A stretch of 64,000 nucleotides of DNA from Cellulomonas chitinilytica (GTDB lineage Bacteria; Actinomycetota; Actinomycetes; Actinomycetales; Cellulomonadaceae). The stretch covers positions 124,001 to 188,000 of the forward strand of contig NZ_BONK01000007.1 in assembly GCF_016862675.1 (NCBI RefSeq). Direction: 5' to 3'. Positions within the stretch are counted from its first letter, which is position 1, and each line of letters begins with the position of its first letter. Shown here piece by piece: positions 16,187 to 24,537 of the stretch. The notes under the pieces were generated by a model. The model was not told the origin of the DNA, made no database searches, and saw only the letters and a program-made list of their open reading frames with translations. Both the position numbers and the translations under genes were made by a program.

Positions 16187-16642
16187 GTGACCGACCCGTC
16201 GACCGCCGCTCAGCCCGCCGCTCAGCCGGCCGCTCAGCCGGCCGCGCAGCCCGCCCGCCAGCCCGCCGGTCAGCTCGCCGGCCCGCTCGCCCCCGAGCGG
16301 GAGATCGCCGAGCTGACCCGGCTCGTGCGGGAGTTCAGCACGGAGCGCGACTGGCAGCAGTTCCACGACCCGAAGTCCGTGATCCTCGCGCTCGTGGGCG
16401 AGGTCGGCGAGCTCGCGGAGCTGTTCCAGTGGGTCCCGGCCGCCTCCGCCGTCGACGTGTTCGGCGCGCCCGACCGGCACGCGCGGGCCGCCGAGGAGAT
16501 GGCCGACGTGCTCGTCTACCTCGTGTGCCTCGCGGACGTGCTCGGCGTGGACCTCGGTGCGGCGGCCCGGGCCAAGCTCGCCGACTCGCACCGGCGGTTC
16601 GCGGCCGACGAGGTGCGGGGGCGGGCGCCCGAGAAACGGTGA
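16187..16642 (+). CDS. Nucleotide pyrophosphohydrolase (RS21-C6/MazG-like)
   Basis: About 151 aa. The all-alpha NTP pyrophosphohydrolase motif is present as GEVGELAELFQW followed 30 residues later by EEMADVLVYL, giving the ExxE...ExxD metal site. It likely removes damaged or surplus dNTPs such as dCTP analogues. The first 35 residues are a low-complexity run with AAQP repeated four times. The start chosen is GTG 16187, preceded by CAGGCT 7 bases upstream (leaderless pattern); an ATG at 16166 is possible. Confidence 0.8.
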   Translation: MTDPSTAAQPAAQPAAQPAAQPARQPAGQLAGPLAPEREIAELTRLVREFSTERDWQQFHDPKSVILALVGEVGELAELFQWVPAASAVDVFGAPDRHARAAEEMADVLVYLVCLADVLGVDLGAAARAKLADSHRRFAADEVRGRAPEKR

Positions 16643-16646
16643 CGCG

Positions 16647-17258
16647 TCAGGGCGCGAGCTCCCGGCGCATGAGGACCCGGGGCCGGCCGCCGCTGTGCCC
16701 CGTGGTCGCCGCCGCGCGCGTGAACCCCGCGGCCTCGAACAGCCCGCGGGTGCCGACGTACCCGGAGATCAGGTCGACGCGGTCGCCCGTGCCGACGTCG
16801 ACCGGGTAGCCCTCGACGACCTCGGCACCGGACGCGACGGCGTGGGCCACGGCCCCGTCGAGCAGGTCGTGCATGAGCCCGCGGCCGCGGAAGGGTGGTC
16901 GGACGACGAAGCAGACGACGCTCCACGCGTCGCGCTCGTCGACGAACGGGATCGTCCGCGAGCGCATCAGCCGCCGGTAGCTGCTGCGCGGCGCGACCGA
17001 GCACCACCCGGCGACGTCGTCGTCCACGTACGCCAGCACCCCCGGGCCCGGCTCGTGCGCGCACTCGTCGCGCATGAACTGCGGGCGCTCGTCGTTCGGC
17101 ACGCGGCTGTCGCGGTACGCCATGCACCAGCAGCCCTGGCCGCCGGGCTTCTTGACGCCGACGACCTCGACGAAGGCGTCGTAGCGCCCGACGGCGGACA
17201 GCACCTGCACGGCCATGCGGGCCATGATGTCGTCGGGCGCCCACAACGGCTCCGACAA
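16647..17258 (-). CDS. GNAT family N-acetyltransferase
   Basis: About 203 aa. The segment VKKPGGQGCWCMAYRDSRVP is a hallmark of a conserved actinobacterial GNAT group, followed by VLAYVDDDVAGWCSVAPRSSYRRL and the acetyl-CoA binding loop VVRPPFRGRGLMHDLLDGAV. The substrate is unknown. The start is uncertain: TTG at 17258 keeps the conserved LWAPDDIM segment, ATG at 17225 would remove it. It converges with the pyrophosphohydrolase and is divergent from the small membrane protein at 17349. Confidence 0.75.
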   Translation of the reverse strand: MSEPLWAPDDIMARMAVQVLSAVGRYDAFVEVVGVKKPGGQGCWCMAYRDSRVPNDERPQFMRDECAHEPGPGVLAYVDDDVAGWCSVAPRSSYRRLMRSRTIPFVDERDAWSVVCFVVRPPFRGRGLMHDLLDGAVAHAVASGAEVVEGYPVDVGTGDRVDLISGYVGTRGLFEAAGFTRAAATTGHSGGRPRVLMRRELAP

Positions 17259-17348
17259 CGGCACTGCCAACGGCACCGGGAACTCGTCCGGGACGCGGAG
17301 GACGAAGGACCCGCGCGCGCGCCCGAGGCCGGGAATAGCGTCGGCGGC

Positions 17349-17573
17349 ATGCCCCGTCTGAGGTCCGTCGTGCGCGCACATCGTGTCTGGGTGGCGTCGG
17401 CGGCCGTCGCGGTGTCCGCTGCTGCGGCGCTCGTCCGGGACGCGATCCACGTGACCGGGCAGGTCACCGGCGGCGACTGGGCCTGCGTGGTGGTGGCCGT
17501 CGCCGCCGGGAGCGTCGCGCTGTGGGCGCTGTTCTCCCTCGGGATGGAGCACCGGCACCACAGCCATCTCTGA
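17349..17573 (+). CDS. Small two-helix membrane protein
   Basis: 74 aa with two hydrophobic segments (WVASAAVAVSAAAALV and WACVVVAVAAGSVALWALFSLG) and a His-rich end (MEHRHHSHL). TAGCGT at 17336-17341 lies 7 bases before the ATG, the spacing of a leaderless transcript, which supports a real gene. No family recognised. Confidence 0.5.
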   Translation: MPRLRSVVRAHRVWVASAAVAVSAAAALVRDAIHVTGQVTGGDWACVVVAVAAGSVALWALFSLGMEHRHHSHL

Positions 17574-17645
17574 GCCGGTCCGCTCCGGCTGTGGCCGTCG
17601 CGCCGGCACGTCCGGGTCCGTCCGGGTGTGCGCGGACGGCGCCGG

Positions 17646-18146
17646 TCACGTCGCGGTGAGGCGACGTGCGTGCTGCCGGGCGAGCGGGTGCCGCTGCCCG
17701 AGCATCTCGACCGACACGACCGCCGCGGCGGCCACCGCCGGGCTCGGGTCCTGGGTGCGGTCCAGGAGGCTCGGCAGGCTGCTCAGCTGCCGCAGGATCC
17801 CGAGCTCCCTGACGGCCCACAGCCGGGTGCCTGTGCGCACCTGCTCGGTGAGCGGCTCCAGCCGCCGCGCGAACGCCGCCGAGCCCGGTTCGCCCGGGAA
17901 GGCACGCTCAGGTCCGTGCCGGATGCCCTGCATCATGCCGTGCGCGTCCCAGTCGGCGGCATGCTCGTACACGCGCACCGCGACCTCCTGCCAGCCGTGC
18001 TCGCCGCTCGCGTCCGCGGCGGAGAGCAGCCGGGCCGCGTCGGCCCATGCGTCGTCCTCGTCGTCCCAGCGGGGGTCCGCCTCGTCGGGCAGCGGCACCC
18101 AGAAGCTCATCTCGGCGAGCAGGTCGTCCTCGCGGGTCCAGTGCAC
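17646..18146 (-). CDS. Hypothetical protein with HEAT-like C-terminal helices
   Basis: 166 aa, GTG start. The C-terminal third (RLWAVRELGILRQLSSLPSL followed by a second helix pair with PAVAAAAVVSVEML) looks like a HEAT-type helical repeat; the N-terminal part is acidic with several Trp. TACGTT lies 6 bases upstream of the GTG, consistent with a leaderless start. It is divergent from the next gene by only 47 bases, so the two share a promoter region. Function unknown. Confidence 0.6.
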   Translation of the reverse strand: MHWTREDDLLAEMSFWVPLPDEADPRWDDEDDAWADAARLLSAADASGEHGWQEVAVRVYEHAADWDAHGMMQGIRHGPERAFPGEPGSAAFARRLEPLTEQVRTGTRLWAVRELGILRQLSSLPSLLDRTQDPSPAVAAAAVVSVEMLGQRHPLARQHARRLTAT

Positions 18147-18193
18147 GGGCCGAACGTAGCCCCTCGGGTGCCGGGCACTGGGACACTCCCGTC

Positions 18194-19339
18194 GTGGACC
18201 AGCTTCGCCTGTCGATCGTCTCGTTCGCCGACATGACCGCCGAGCGTGCCGCGGCGGTCGGTCGGGCCTACGACGCGCACCCGGCCCTGCGGCCGACGAA
18301 GGTCGGCGGCGACCCCGCGCGGATCGTGGTCGCACCGTCCATGGAACAGGTGATCACCGCGCACGGCCTGCCGGTCGAGTGGCTGACCGTGAGGCGCCAG
18401 GGTCGCTGGCCGGACTTCGAGGGCGGGCAGATCGATCTCCTCCCCGGTCGCGGCGGCTACAGCGGCAACAAGATGAGCGGCGAGTGGGAGTTCTCCCTGT
18501 GGGGTCACGCCGTCCAGCAGGACTGGCTGCGGACCTTGCTCGACGAGCCGGGTGCGGTCGACGACGCGGCGGCGCTCGTCGAGGACCTCGTCGTGGCGAT
18601 CGACGCGGCGTACGGACGTCTCGGCGTCGCCGTCAGGACGCCGCGCGGGTCGATCGACCGGATCCTCCCCGGAGTGTTCTGGCTCAACTACTTCGGGCCT
18701 GCGTTCGTGGCGGCGCGTCCCGGGCTGAGGGGCGTGCGGGGAGCGCGGGAGCTCGCGAGCGGCGGCGTGCTCGTGCGGACCACCGACGACCCGTGGCAGC
18801 CGAGCGCCGACGGCGTTCCCGGCTGGCAGGCCGAGCTCCGTGAGCTCTTCGGCGCCGAGGCGTTCGAGTTCCGTGATCCCCACCCGGCGCTGCCCTCCGT
18901 CGCGGACCACGTCGCCGCGGCGCCCGGCACGCAGGAGATGCCGTGGGAGCGGTGGCTGGACGAGCAGCAGGCCAAGGACGACGCGAGGAAGCACGCGGGA
19001 GCGCGCCGGCGTCTCGCAGCCGCCCTCGCGCGACGGTCCGCGCCGGTCGACCTGCCCCCGGACGCCGTCGAGTGGTCCACGTCGTTCGACGCGGCCGACT
19101 GGGACGACTTCGCCACGTACCTGACCCGCACGCTCCGCGGCGACCTGTCCGCCGCGATCGGGAGGGCGGTGCGCGCCGTCGTCGCGACGGCGCCGCTCGA
19201 CCAGGAGGACGGCGTCGTGCTCGAGACGACGATGGGTGCCGTCCGGCTCGGCTGGTTCATCGACGACGTCGGCACGGTCGACGTGTACGTCCACGGGTCG
19301 CCGCAGGTGAGCGCCGTCTGCGACGCCTTCGTCGACTGA
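18194..19339 (+). CDS. Hypothetical protein, possibly immunity-type
   Basis: 381 aa, GTG start. Soluble alpha/beta sequence with a distinctive LPGVFWLNYFGPAFV segment near residue 165 and a Trp-rich second half. The FWLNYFGPA phrase resembles segments in some polymorphic-toxin immunity proteins (Imm52-like), but I am not certain. No signal peptide or membrane helix. Divergent from a HEAT-like protein. Reading frame length and GC3 bias support a real gene. Confidence 0.6.
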   Translation: MDQLRLSIVSFADMTAERAAAVGRAYDAHPALRPTKVGGDPARIVVAPSMEQVITAHGLPVEWLTVRRQGRWPDFEGGQIDLLPGRGGYSGNKMSGEWEFSLWGHAVQQDWLRTLLDEPGAVDDAAALVEDLVVAIDAAYGRLGVAVRTPRGSIDRILPGVFWLNYFGPAFVAARPGLRGVRGARELASGGVLVRTTDDPWQPSADGVPGWQAELRELFGAEAFEFRDPHPALPSVADHVAAAPGTQEMPWERWLDEQQAKDDARKHAGARRRLAAALARRSAPVDLPPDAVEWSTSFDAADWDDFATYLTRTLRGDLSAAIGRAVRAVVATAPLDQEDGVVLETTMGAVRLGWFIDDVGTVDVYVHGSPQVSAVCDAFVD

Positions 19340-19359
19340 CGTCGGGTCGGCGCACGGGG

Positions 19360-20616
19360 TCAGGCGACGCCGCGGATCCGGACCACGAGGACCGAGCCCA
19401 GCACGCTGACCGCCGCCGCGAGGGTGTAGAGCCCGCGGTAGCCGAGGCCGGCCCAGACGACGGCCGCCGCGAGGGCGGGGGCGAGCACCTGGGGGAGCGT
19501 GCTCGCGATGTTGATGACGCCCAGGTCCTTCGCCCGGTCGTGCGCCTCGGGCAGCACCTGGGTGATGAGGGCGAAGTCGACGGCCGTGTAGGCGCCGAAC
19601 CCGATGCCCAGCACGACGGCGCCGGCGTAGGCGGCGGGCATGGTCGGCACCACGGCGAACAGCTGCAGCGCCAGGGCGGTGATCAGGCCCGACCAGATGA
19701 CGAACACCTTCCGCCGGGCGAGGCGGTCGGACCAGAGGCCGCCGACGTACGCGGTCACGACCGTCGTCAGGCCGTAGACGGCGGTGAGGACGAAGACGGC
19801 GTCCTCGGCCTCGTCGTCGGGAAGGCCGACCGCGTCGGTCAGGTAGTAGAGCAGGTACAGGACCAGCAGGGCGTTGCCGAGGTTCATCAGGAAGCGGGTG
19901 AGCCACGCCCAGCCGTAGTCCGGGTGCCGCCGGGGCGAGACCCAGAAGCCGCGCAGGAACTCGCGCACGCGCACCGGCGGACGCAGCTCGCGGGGGAGTG
20001 CGACGTCGCGGGAGTCCAGGGCGTACGGCACGGTCGTCACGACGAGCACCGCGGCGAGCGTGAGGTAGCCCGCGGCGATGCTGCCCGTGGCTGCGGCGAT
20101 GCCCGAGCCCGCGACGACGCCGACCGTCTGCGCGATTGCGAGGACGCCGCCGACGACGCCGCGCTGGCGCTCGGGCACCTGGTCGGGGACGACGGCCGTG
20201 ATCGCGGCGAGCATCGCGTTGAGGCCGGCCTGGGCGAGGGCCCACGCGAGCACCATCGCGGGGACGGTGTGCGCCCCCGCGAGCAGCAGCAGCGCGACCG
20301 CGCCGACGGCCGCACCGCCGACGACCCACGGGAGCCGCCGGCCGACCCGGAGCACCGTACGGTCGGAGAACGCGCCCCACACCGGGTTGAGCACCATCGA
20401 CACCGCGGCGCCGACGCCCGTGACCAGGGAGAGCACCGCCTCCTTGTGGTCCGGCGAGACCGCCTCCGCCTGCTGCGCGAGCAGCACCTGGATCGGCCCG
20501 AAGAAGCCGGACCACAGCCCGATGCTCGCGAGGACCAGCCAGGTGACCCACAGCCGGGACGTCGCGGCCGTCGGCTCCGCGAGCGCCCGTTCGAGCGGGC
20601 GGGTCGGGGCGCTCAC
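19360..20616 (-). CDS. MFS transporter (sugar/GPH-like)
   Basis: 418 aa with 12 predicted membrane helices. The loop after helix 2 (NPVWGAFSDRTVLRVGRRLP) has the MFS signature with basic residues, and a second copy (GGLWSDRLARRKVFVIW) follows helix 8. The GTG start overlaps the stop of the GH1 gene by 4 bases, so the transporter is translated with a beta-glucosidase. This suggests it imports the glycoside substrate (for example cellobiose-type sugars); that is inference. Confidence 0.8.
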   Translation of the reverse strand: MSAPTRPLERALAEPTAATSRLWVTWLVLASIGLWSGFFGPIQVLLAQQAEAVSPDHKEAVLSLVTGVGAAVSMVLNPVWGAFSDRTVLRVGRRLPWVVGGAAVGAVALLLLAGAHTVPAMVLAWALAQAGLNAMLAAITAVVPDQVPERQRGVVGGVLAIAQTVGVVAGSGIAAATGSIAAGYLTLAAVLVVTTVPYALDSRDVALPRELRPPVRVREFLRGFWVSPRRHPDYGWAWLTRFLMNLGNALLVLYLLYYLTDAVGLPDDEAEDAVFVLTAVYGLTTVVTAYVGGLWSDRLARRKVFVIWSGLITALALQLFAVVPTMPAAYAGAVVLGIGFGAYTAVDFALITQVLPEAHDRAKDLGVINIASTLPQVLAPALAAAVVWAGLGYRGLYTLAAAVSVLGSVLVVRIRGVA

Positions 20617-21950
20617 GCGGTCCCTGCGCGGTGCGCGCGGATCACGTCGGCGTACCAGTCGAACGAGCGCTTCGGGGTCCGGACGAGCGTGTCGTAGTCG
20701 ACGTGGACGAGCCCGAACCGCTGCGTGAAGCCGTCGGCCCACTCGAAGTTGTCGAGCAGCGACCAGCAGTAGTAGCCGCGCACGTCCACGCCGCGCCCGA
20801 CCGCGTCCGCGACGGCCCGCAGGTGCGCGTCGAGGTAGTCGATGCGGTCCTGGTCGTCGACGACGCCGTGCTCGTCCGGGCCCGTGGCGTACGACGCGCC
20901 GTTCTCGGTGACGATGATCGGCGGGATCGCCGGGTACCGCTCCTTCAAGTCCACGAGCAGGTCGGTGAAGGCCTCCGGGACGACGGGCCAGCCGAAGTCC
21001 GTCGTCGGGTAGCCGGGGATCTCGCCCAGCTCGAACGGCAGCGGCGAACCCTCCGGCGCCGCCCGGACCCCGAGCGGGTTGTAGTAGTTGACGCCGTAGA
21101 AGTCGAGCGGCTGGGAGATCGTCACCAGGTCGTCGGCGACCGGGCCCGGCATCGCGTCGCCCAGGCCCTCCGGGTAGGTGCCCAGCAGGATCGGGTCGGC
21201 GAACAGCCGGTTCCACAGGGTGTCGAGCACGGCCGCGGCCTGGTGGTCGGCCCCGTCGTCCGACAGCGGCCACACCGGGAGGTGGTTCGTCGCCGTCCCG
21301 ACCTGCGCGGCCCCGGCGGACCGCAGCGCCCCGACGGCGAGCCCGTGCCCGAGCAGCAGGTGGTGCGCGACCGGGATCGCGCCGTACGTGAGCGCCTTCC
21401 CGGGCGCGAGGGTCCCCTCGCCGTAGCCGTTGAGCGTGACGACGTTCGGCTCGTTCACGGGGCACCAGTGCGTGACCCGGTCGGCCAGCAGGTCCGCCAT
21501 GACCGCGGCGTACTCACCGAACCGGTACGCCGTGTCGCGGTTCAGCCAGCCGCCCTCGTCCTCGAGCGCCTGCGGGAGGTCCCAGTGGTACAGGGTCGCC
21601 ATCGGCGTGATCCCCGCGGCGAGCAGGGCGTCGACGAGCCGGTCGTAGAAGTCCAGGCCCGCCTGGTTCACCGGGCCGCTGCCCGACGGCTGGATCCGCG
21701 GCCACGCGACCGAGAACCGGTACCCGTCCGCGCCGAGCCGCCGCATCAGCTCCACGTCCTGCGGCCACCGGTGGTAGTGGTCGCACGTCACCGCCCCGCT
21801 GCTGCCGTCCACGACCCGCCCCGGCTCCGCCGTGAACGTGTCCCAGATGCTCGGGCCTCTGTCGTCCTCCGTGACGGCGCCCTCGATCTGGTACGAGGCG
21901 GTGCTCGTGCCGAACAGGAACCCGGGCGGAAGCGGGAGGCGGGTCTGCAT
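20613..21950 (-). CDS. GH1 family beta-glucosidase
   Basis: 445 aa, full length for GH1. The N-terminal signature LPPGFLFGTSTASYQIEGA is the family 1 pattern; the acid/base is the Glu in CPVNEPN and the nucleophile the Glu in PIIVTENGAS. The substrate-binding YYCWSLLDNFEWADGFTQRF block is near the C terminus. It hydrolyses beta-glucosides such as cellobiose in the cytoplasm (no signal peptide). ATG at 21950 has GAGGAG 8-10 bases upstream and fits the family length; an upstream ATG adds a non-conserved extension. First gene of an operon with an MFS transporter. Confidence 0.92.
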   Translation of the reverse strand: MQTRLPLPPGFLFGTSTASYQIEGAVTEDDRGPSIWDTFTAEPGRVVDGSSGAVTCDHYHRWPQDVELMRRLGADGYRFSVAWPRIQPSGSGPVNQAGLDFYDRLVDALLAAGITPMATLYHWDLPQALEDEGGWLNRDTAYRFGEYAAVMADLLADRVTHWCPVNEPNVVTLNGYGEGTLAPGKALTYGAIPVAHHLLLGHGLAVGALRSAGAAQVGTATNHLPVWPLSDDGADHQAAAVLDTLWNRLFADPILLGTYPEGLGDAMPGPVADDLVTISQPLDFYGVNYYNPLGVRAAPEGSPLPFELGEIPGYPTTDFGWPVVPEAFTDLLVDLKERYPAIPPIIVTENGASYATGPDEHGVVDDQDRIDYLDAHLRAVADAVGRGVDVRGYYCWSLLDNFEWADGFTQRFGLVHVDYDTLVRTPKRSFDWYADVIRAHRAGTA

Positions 21951-22227
21951 CGTCGGTGACTCCTCGGCGCGGTCGACAGTGATCGTGCCTGCACCCAACC
22001 ACGGGTGGCGGACCCGTCAACCCCCTGCGGGACGCGCGGACGGGGGACGACCGCCGAAGTCACCCGGTTCCCCTCGCACCCGAGTCGCGGCGATGATCGT
22101 CCTGCGCCTGGCAACCCCGTCACCGGCGACACCCCGGCCCGGGGCCGGACGCACCTCGACGTGTTCGTGCCGGCCGGCCAGGCGCAGGCAGCTCGCGGGC
22201 TGCCGTCGTCGGCGTGGCTCGGTGGGG

Positions 22228-22300
22228 TGGGCCCCGTGGGGATCGAACCCACAACCCGCGGATTAAAAGTCCGCTGCTCTGCCAGTTGAGCTAGAGGCCC
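22228..22300 (-). tRNA. tRNA-Lys(TTT)
   Basis: On the minus strand the gene starts GGGCCTCTAGCTCAACTGG, has anticodon loop CTTTTAA (anticodon TTT), T-arm GGGTTCGATCCC and acceptor GGGGCCC. CCA is not encoded. Confidence 0.95.
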
Positions 22301-22436
22301 GGGGGATGCGGGGTTTGGTCCGTGGAACCCTCGGGATAGCTCCCGTGTCGTCCGGCCTGCACTCTCCCGGACAGGATCCCATCACGGAACCCTGGCCGAT
22401 GGCGACATTGCGAACGGGACAGTAGCGGCGCGCCCG

Positions 22437-22907
22437 TCACACCGCCGGGACGACGGTGCCCCGAGTGCCGTCCACCACGAGTCGGTCGCCGTCGGCGAAG
22501 AGCACGGTGGCGCCGTCGACGCCGAGCACTGCCGGGATGCCGAGCTCGCGCGCGACGATCGCAGCGTGCGAGAGGACGCCGCCGACCTCCGTCACCACGG
22601 CGCTCGCGACGGTGAGCAGGGGTGTCCAGGCGGGGTCGGTGCTGCGGCACACGAGGACGTCGCCGCGCCGCAGCTTGCCGAACTGGTCGACGCCGCCGAC
22701 GACGCCCGCACGTCCGGTGGCGACGCCCGCGCTGCCGCCGACCCCGGTGGTCGGAGTCGTGGCCGGCAGGGCCGGCGGGACGGTCACCGGACGCACCTGG
22801 AGGATCCACAGCCGGCCACCTTCCACCAGGCACGCGTGAGCTCGGACGAGCGCTTGCCTGAGGTCATGAGCCTGTCGCCGTCGGCCGCCGTCCTTCACGG
22901 CGCTCAC
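22437..22907 (-). pseudogene. Remnant of a PEP-utilising enzyme (PEP synthase/rifampin phosphotransferase-like), C-terminal part
   Basis: The C-terminal half is a complete PEP-utilising mobile (His) domain: VLVCRSTDPAWTPLL, then GGVLSHAAIVARELGIPAVLG with the phospho-accepting His. Before it, GGRLWILQVRPVTVP is the last strand of the ATP-grasp PPDK domain. The rest of the ATP-grasp part (some 300-700 residues in known enzymes) is missing, replaced by about 30 residues of unrelated sequence. It faces a second truncated gene head-on, which suggests one deletion removed the 5' ends of both. Confidence 0.6.
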
Positions 22908-23247
22908 GCGGGTCTACGAGGAGTTCCTGGCGGTCAACGTCCGGTTGCGGGTCGCATGCACGGCCTGGCAGGTGCGACCAGACCCCGGCACGCCTCTGGC
23001 GGCGAACGACCATCTCGACCCGGGCTGGGACGGCCGCGTGCTCGCCGAGCTCGCGCAGATCGCCGACGTCCTCGACGAGGTCGAGGCTGCTCTCGTCGCC
23101 GTCCTGGCTCGCTTCGCCGGCTACGGCGACCGCTTCCGGGCAGCGCTCGATGCCGGGCGCATCACCGACCCGCGCGACTCGTGTCACCAGGTCTGGTTCG
23201 AGCTTCACGAGGACCTGATCGCCACCCTCGGCATCACGCGGCACTGA
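22897..23247 (+). pseudogene. Remnant of a transcriptional regulator, C-terminal domain
   Basis: In frame from about 22897 the sequence TALTRVYEEFLAVNVRLRV...TAWQVRPDP...LAANDHLDPGWD ends in CHQVWFELHEDLIATLGITRH. I recall this as the C-terminal domain of MarR-like regulators that are often encoded beside PEP/pyruvate-binding enzymes. The N-terminal winged helix is absent and the frame is closed upstream by TGA at 22867. A start at ATG 22945 would cut the domain, so I treat it as a 5'-truncated gene. The domain memory is approximate. Confidence 0.5.
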
Positions 23248-23345
23248 CACCAAAGATCGGTCCTCCAGCGCCTGGGCCTCGCGAGGCCACCCGGAGCGTC
23301 GGGGGCTCGGAGCGGTCGATCTCTCATGGCCCGAGCCGCGGCGGA

Positions 23346-23888
23346 TCAGTCCGGTCGCAGGGCGGCGTACAGCAGCATGTCGACCCGTCGGTCGCCGATG
23401 ACCTGCCTGCTGCGCAGGAGCCCCTCGCGCTGGTAGCCGGCGGTCTCGGCGGTACGGATGGACGCCACGTTCCAGGGCTCGATGTACAGCTCGACGCGGT
23501 GCAGCGCGGGAACGGTCCACGCGAACGTGGTCAGCGCGCTCAGGGCGCGCGCCGCGACTCCTCGGCCGCGTTCGGCCGGTGCGACTCCGTATCCGGCGGT
23601 GGCGCGCCCGTCCTCGATGCCGGCGAGCCACAGTCCGACCTGACCGAGCGCGCGGTCGTCGTCGAGTCCGGCGATGCAGAACGAGTACCCGGTGCCCGTG
23701 ACCAGCCGATCGTGCTGGCGATCGATCCACTCCTGGGCCTGCTCGGGAGTGGCGTCGGCGACGAGTGTGCTGGTCAGGGGCGTGTAGGGATCGGTCGAGA
23801 GGCTCCGGACCATCGCGATGTCGCGGGTGCCGAACCCGCGGAGGCGGACGTCGCCGCACGTCGGTGCGACCGTCGGCAGCGTCAGCAT
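23346..23888 (-). CDS. GNAT family N-acetyltransferase (RimJ/RimL type)
   Basis: 180 aa. The N-terminal VRLRGFGTRDIAMVRSLSTDPYTPL is typical of the RimJ/RimL group; the acetyl-CoA loop is VAPAERGRGVAARAL, and the helix-strand end HRVELYIEPWNVASIRTAETAGYQREG matches the group's ENxxSxxxxExxGF pattern. The acceptor is unknown. The ATG at 23888 is supported by family N termini; longer frames upstream are Arg-rich and not conserved. Confidence 0.8.
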   Translation of the reverse strand: MLTLPTVAPTCGDVRLRGFGTRDIAMVRSLSTDPYTPLTSTLVADATPEQAQEWIDRQHDRLVTGTGYSFCIAGLDDDRALGQVGLWLAGIEDGRATAGYGVAPAERGRGVAARALSALTTFAWTVPALHRVELYIEPWNVASIRTAETAGYQREGLLRSRQVIGDRRVDMLLYAALRPD

Positions 23889-24024
23889 GCCGACAGTCTC
23901 GGGCCGTGCCGCTGAACCCGTCGAGGCTGATCGCTCTCGCGGCTGCCGAATGCGGGTGAATCGGGACGAAACGTCGTCGCGCGCGCCTCGGGGTGCGCTA
24001 ACTTGCAGGCTCCACGCGCGGAGT

Positions 24025-24036
24025 GAGAGCGCTCTC
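24025..24036. promoter_or_regulatory. LacI-type palindromic operator
   Basis: GAGAGCGCTCTC is a perfect 12-bp palindrome with a central CG, close to the CebR/CelR box TGGGAGCGCTCCCA of cellulolytic actinobacteria. TAACTT at 23999-24004 is a likely -10 box, putting the operator just after the transcription start of the gene at 24074. Confidence 0.5.
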
Positions 24037-24073
24037 GCGCGCGATCTCCCCACCGGAAAGGCCGTCAGCGCAC

Positions 24074-24466
24074 ATGACCGACATCCCCGATCTCACGGAC
24101 TGGCTCGCGGGGCAGCCCGACGTCTTCGAGACGAAGAAGAAGATCTTCGGCAAGACCATCGTCCACAAGCCGTCGGGCGAGAAGGTCGTCGAGGGGTACC
24201 GCTACTTCCGTTCGAGCATCGACGAGCTCGTCGACGCGTTCGAGAGCGGCGACCTCGCTGCGGTGCAGGCGCTCGAGTACGCGCTCGACGAGGACGGCGA
24301 CGCCGACACCAGCGCGGTCGCCCTGCTGCTCGCCTACACCAAGAACGGTGCGTTCCTCGCGGCCCAGCCGGAGGAGTACCAGGACTACGTGCCGGTGCGC
24401 GTCCGTGCCCCGCGCTACTTCCCGGGCTCGACCGCGCTGGTCAAGGAGCTCGACCAGACCAGCTGA
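24074..24466 (+). CDS. Hypothetical soluble protein
   Basis: 130 aa, acidic, starting MTDIPDLTDWLAGQPDVFE, with a Lys-rich beta segment (TKKKIFGKTIVHKPSGEK) and an acidic helical middle. No signal peptide or membrane helix and no family recognised. GGAAAGG lies 13-20 bases upstream of the ATG. The palindromic operator 38 bases before the start suggests control by a LacI-family sugar repressor. A bidirectional terminator follows at 24488. Confidence 0.6.
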   Translation: MTDIPDLTDWLAGQPDVFETKKKIFGKTIVHKPSGEKVVEGYRYFRSSIDELVDAFESGDLAAVQALEYALDEDGDADTSAVALLLAYTKNGAFLAAQPEEYQDYVPVRVRAPRYFPGSTALVKELDQTS

Positions 24467-24487
24467 CGGCCGGCTCGCCGCACCCGA

Positions 24488-24523
24488 GGGCGGCTCGCGC
24501 GTCGACCCACGCGCGAGCCGCCC
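24488..24523. terminator. Bidirectional terminator between convergent genes
   Basis: A perfect 15-bp stem (24488-24502 with 24509-24523, arm GGGCGGCTCGCGCGT) and a 6-base loop lie between the stop of the hypothetical gene and the stop of the CBM3-GH16 gene. Confidence 0.8.
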
Positions 24524-24537
24524 GGTCGTGGGGTCCG

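Noticed and set aside
22228..22436. tRNA-Lys as an integration site for a mobile element
   Set aside because: The gene remnants lie on the 5' side of the tRNA, not at its 3' end; no integrase, no repeated tRNA 3' end and no compositional shift were seen.
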